Assembly: GCF_020873915.1 (NCBI RefSeq)
Contig: NZ_JAHWGP010000002.1
Coordinates: 186,001-250,000 of the forward strand
Source: Streptomyces sp. DH5
GTDB lineage: Bacteria > Actinomycetota > Actinomycetes > Streptomycetales > Streptomycetaceae
DNA: 64,000 nucleotides
Direction: 5' to 3'
The notes below the pieces were generated by a model, which made no database searches, was not told the DNA's origin, and was given only the letters and a program-made list of their open reading frames with translations. Position 1 is the first letter of the stretch; the number at the start of each line of letters is the position of its first letter. Below, piece by piece: positions 63,305-64,000 of this stretch. Made by a program: the position numbers and the translations under genes.

Positions 63305-64000
63305 TCAGATGAACTTCTGGCTCGCGAGGAACTCGGCGAGCTGCTTGCCGCCCTCGCCCTCGTCCTTGACGATCGTGCCGGCGGTGCGGGCCGGACGCTC
63401 GGCCGCGGAGTCGACCGTGGTGTAGGCGTTCTCCAGACCGACCGCGTCCTCGTCGATGTCGAGGTCGGACAGGTCCCAGGACTGAACCGGCTTCTTCTTC
63501 GCCGCCATGATGCCCTTGAAGGACGGGTAACGGGCCTCGCCGGACTGGTCGGTGACCGACACGACCGCGGGGAGGGAGGCCTCGAGCCGCTCGGAGGCGG
63601 CGTCGCCGTCACGGCGGCCCTTGACGGTGCCGTCCTCGACGGACACCTCGGACAGCAGGGTCACCTGCGGCACGCCCAGACGCTCCGCGAGCAGCGCCGG
63701 TACGACGCCCATGGTGCCGTCGGTGGAGGCCATGCCGGAGATGACCAGGTCGTAGCCGGCCTTCTCGACGGCCTTGGCCAGGACCAGGGAGGTGCCGATG
63801 GCGTCGGTGCCGTGCAGGTCGTCGTCCTCGACGTGGATCGCCTTGTCCGCGCCCATGGACAGCGCCTTGCGCAGCGCGTCCTTGGCGTCCTCCGGGCCCA
63901 CCGTCAGGACGGTGATCTCCACGTCGTCGTCGGAGTTCTCCGAGATCTGCAGCGCCTGCTCGACCGCGTACTCGTCCAGCTCGGAGAGCAGACCGTCCAC
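63305..64000 (-). CDS. etfB: Electron transfer flavoprotein subunit beta (5' end outside window)
   Basis: The last 231 or so residues of ETF beta; the first part lies beyond the window end. AMP-binding and family motifs are visible: VGPEDAKDALRKALSMGADKAIHV, ISGMASTDGTMGVVPALLAERLG, and the signature VSVTDQSGEARYPSFKGIMAAKKKP. It forms a heterodimer with EtfA, encoded directly downstream. Confidence 0.94.
   Translation of the reverse strand: MDGLLSELDEYAVEQALQISENSDDDVEITVLTVGPEDAKDALRKALSMGADKAIHVEDDDLHGTDAIGTSLVLAKAVEKAGYDLVISGMASTDGTMGVVPALLAERLGVPQVTLLSEVSVEDGTVKGRRDGDAASERLEASLPAVVSVTDQSGEARYPSFKGIMAAKKKPVQSWDLSDLDIDEDAVGLENAYTTVDSAAERPARTAGTIVKDEGEGGKQLAEFLASQKFI

Overview
The window is 64 kb of very GC-rich DNA (well over 70% by eye). 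Genes are densely packed, GTG starts are frequent, and the families are typical of Streptomyces: F420/deazaflavin and mycothiol-dependent enzymes, class F sortase, DUF6332- and DUF6643-like proteins, CBM2-bearing secreted enzymes, and ROK/LacI/DeoR regulators. It is best read as a chromosomal segment of a Streptomyces. From memory, lnt at one end and etfA/etfB at the other recall the left part of the S. coelicolor chromosome, but I could not test this. I see no rRNA, tRNA, CRISPR array or large biosynthetic cluster.

Layout. 0-5.5 kb: SDR enzyme, DMT transporter, NodB-type deacetylase, then a decay zone (MarR remnant, frameshifted BKACE gene, GAF remnant) around a DHFR-like gene and a NUDIX gene. 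5.5-13 kb: 22-bp tandem repeats, lnt, a PH-like membrane protein, glutamate racemase family, HpnB-like glycosyltransferase, two-domain Ter protein, Pro/Gln-rich small protein, MOSC protein. 13.6-22.7 kb: beta-helix/AAA+ fusion protein, an integral membrane protein with a hydrolase-like tail, DeoR regulator, SRPBCC protein, Cds1-like PLP enzyme, HATPase. 23-31.5 kb: F420-type PPOX protein, frameshifted dehydrogenase, ROK regulator, AlkB, RlmG-like methyltransferase, SIS/aldolase sugar operon, GH15. 31.5-33.6 kb: a copper-type locus with two CsoR-like operators between a His-tailed exported protein and a wrecked CopA ATPase. 33.7-36.7 kb: PAP2 phosphatase and a DUF6807/Gfo-Idh-MocA operon behind a LacI-type operator.

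37.2-41.9 kb looks like a small integrated element or its remains: tyrosine integrase, WYL regulator, alpha/beta hydrolase, AlkZ/YcaQ-like DNA glycosylase, a transposase scrap and a TctA permease scrap. Directly after it lies a CebR-box-controlled pair of secreted polysaccharide-degrading enzymes (SGNH esterase-CBM2 and GH5 mannanase-FN3-CBM2), then a class F sortase beside a repeat-rich wall-anchored-like protein.

46.6-64 kb is mostly conventional: MFS, stress-type SDR, mycothiol enzyme, MarR, a TetR/deazaflavin-oxidoreductase pair with three operator copies, geranylgeranyl reductase family, M20 dipeptidase, MBL hydrolase, P-loop/NUDIX fusion, ROK kinase with divergent LacI, one more frameshifted gene, an XRE/DUF2975 pair, a DUF6986 aldolase-like protein and etfA-etfB (etfB cut by the window edge).

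Two themes stand out. The first is gene decay: at least eight recognisable broken genes, several with successive one-base shifts. The second is a set of clear palindromic operators that let regulons be guessed (copper, cello-oligosaccharide, LacI- and TetR-type). No wholly new system is proven. The best candidates are the beta-helix/AAA+ protein with its hydrolase-membrane neighbour, the integrase island carrying an AlkZ-like glycosylase, and the sortase/repeat-protein pair.
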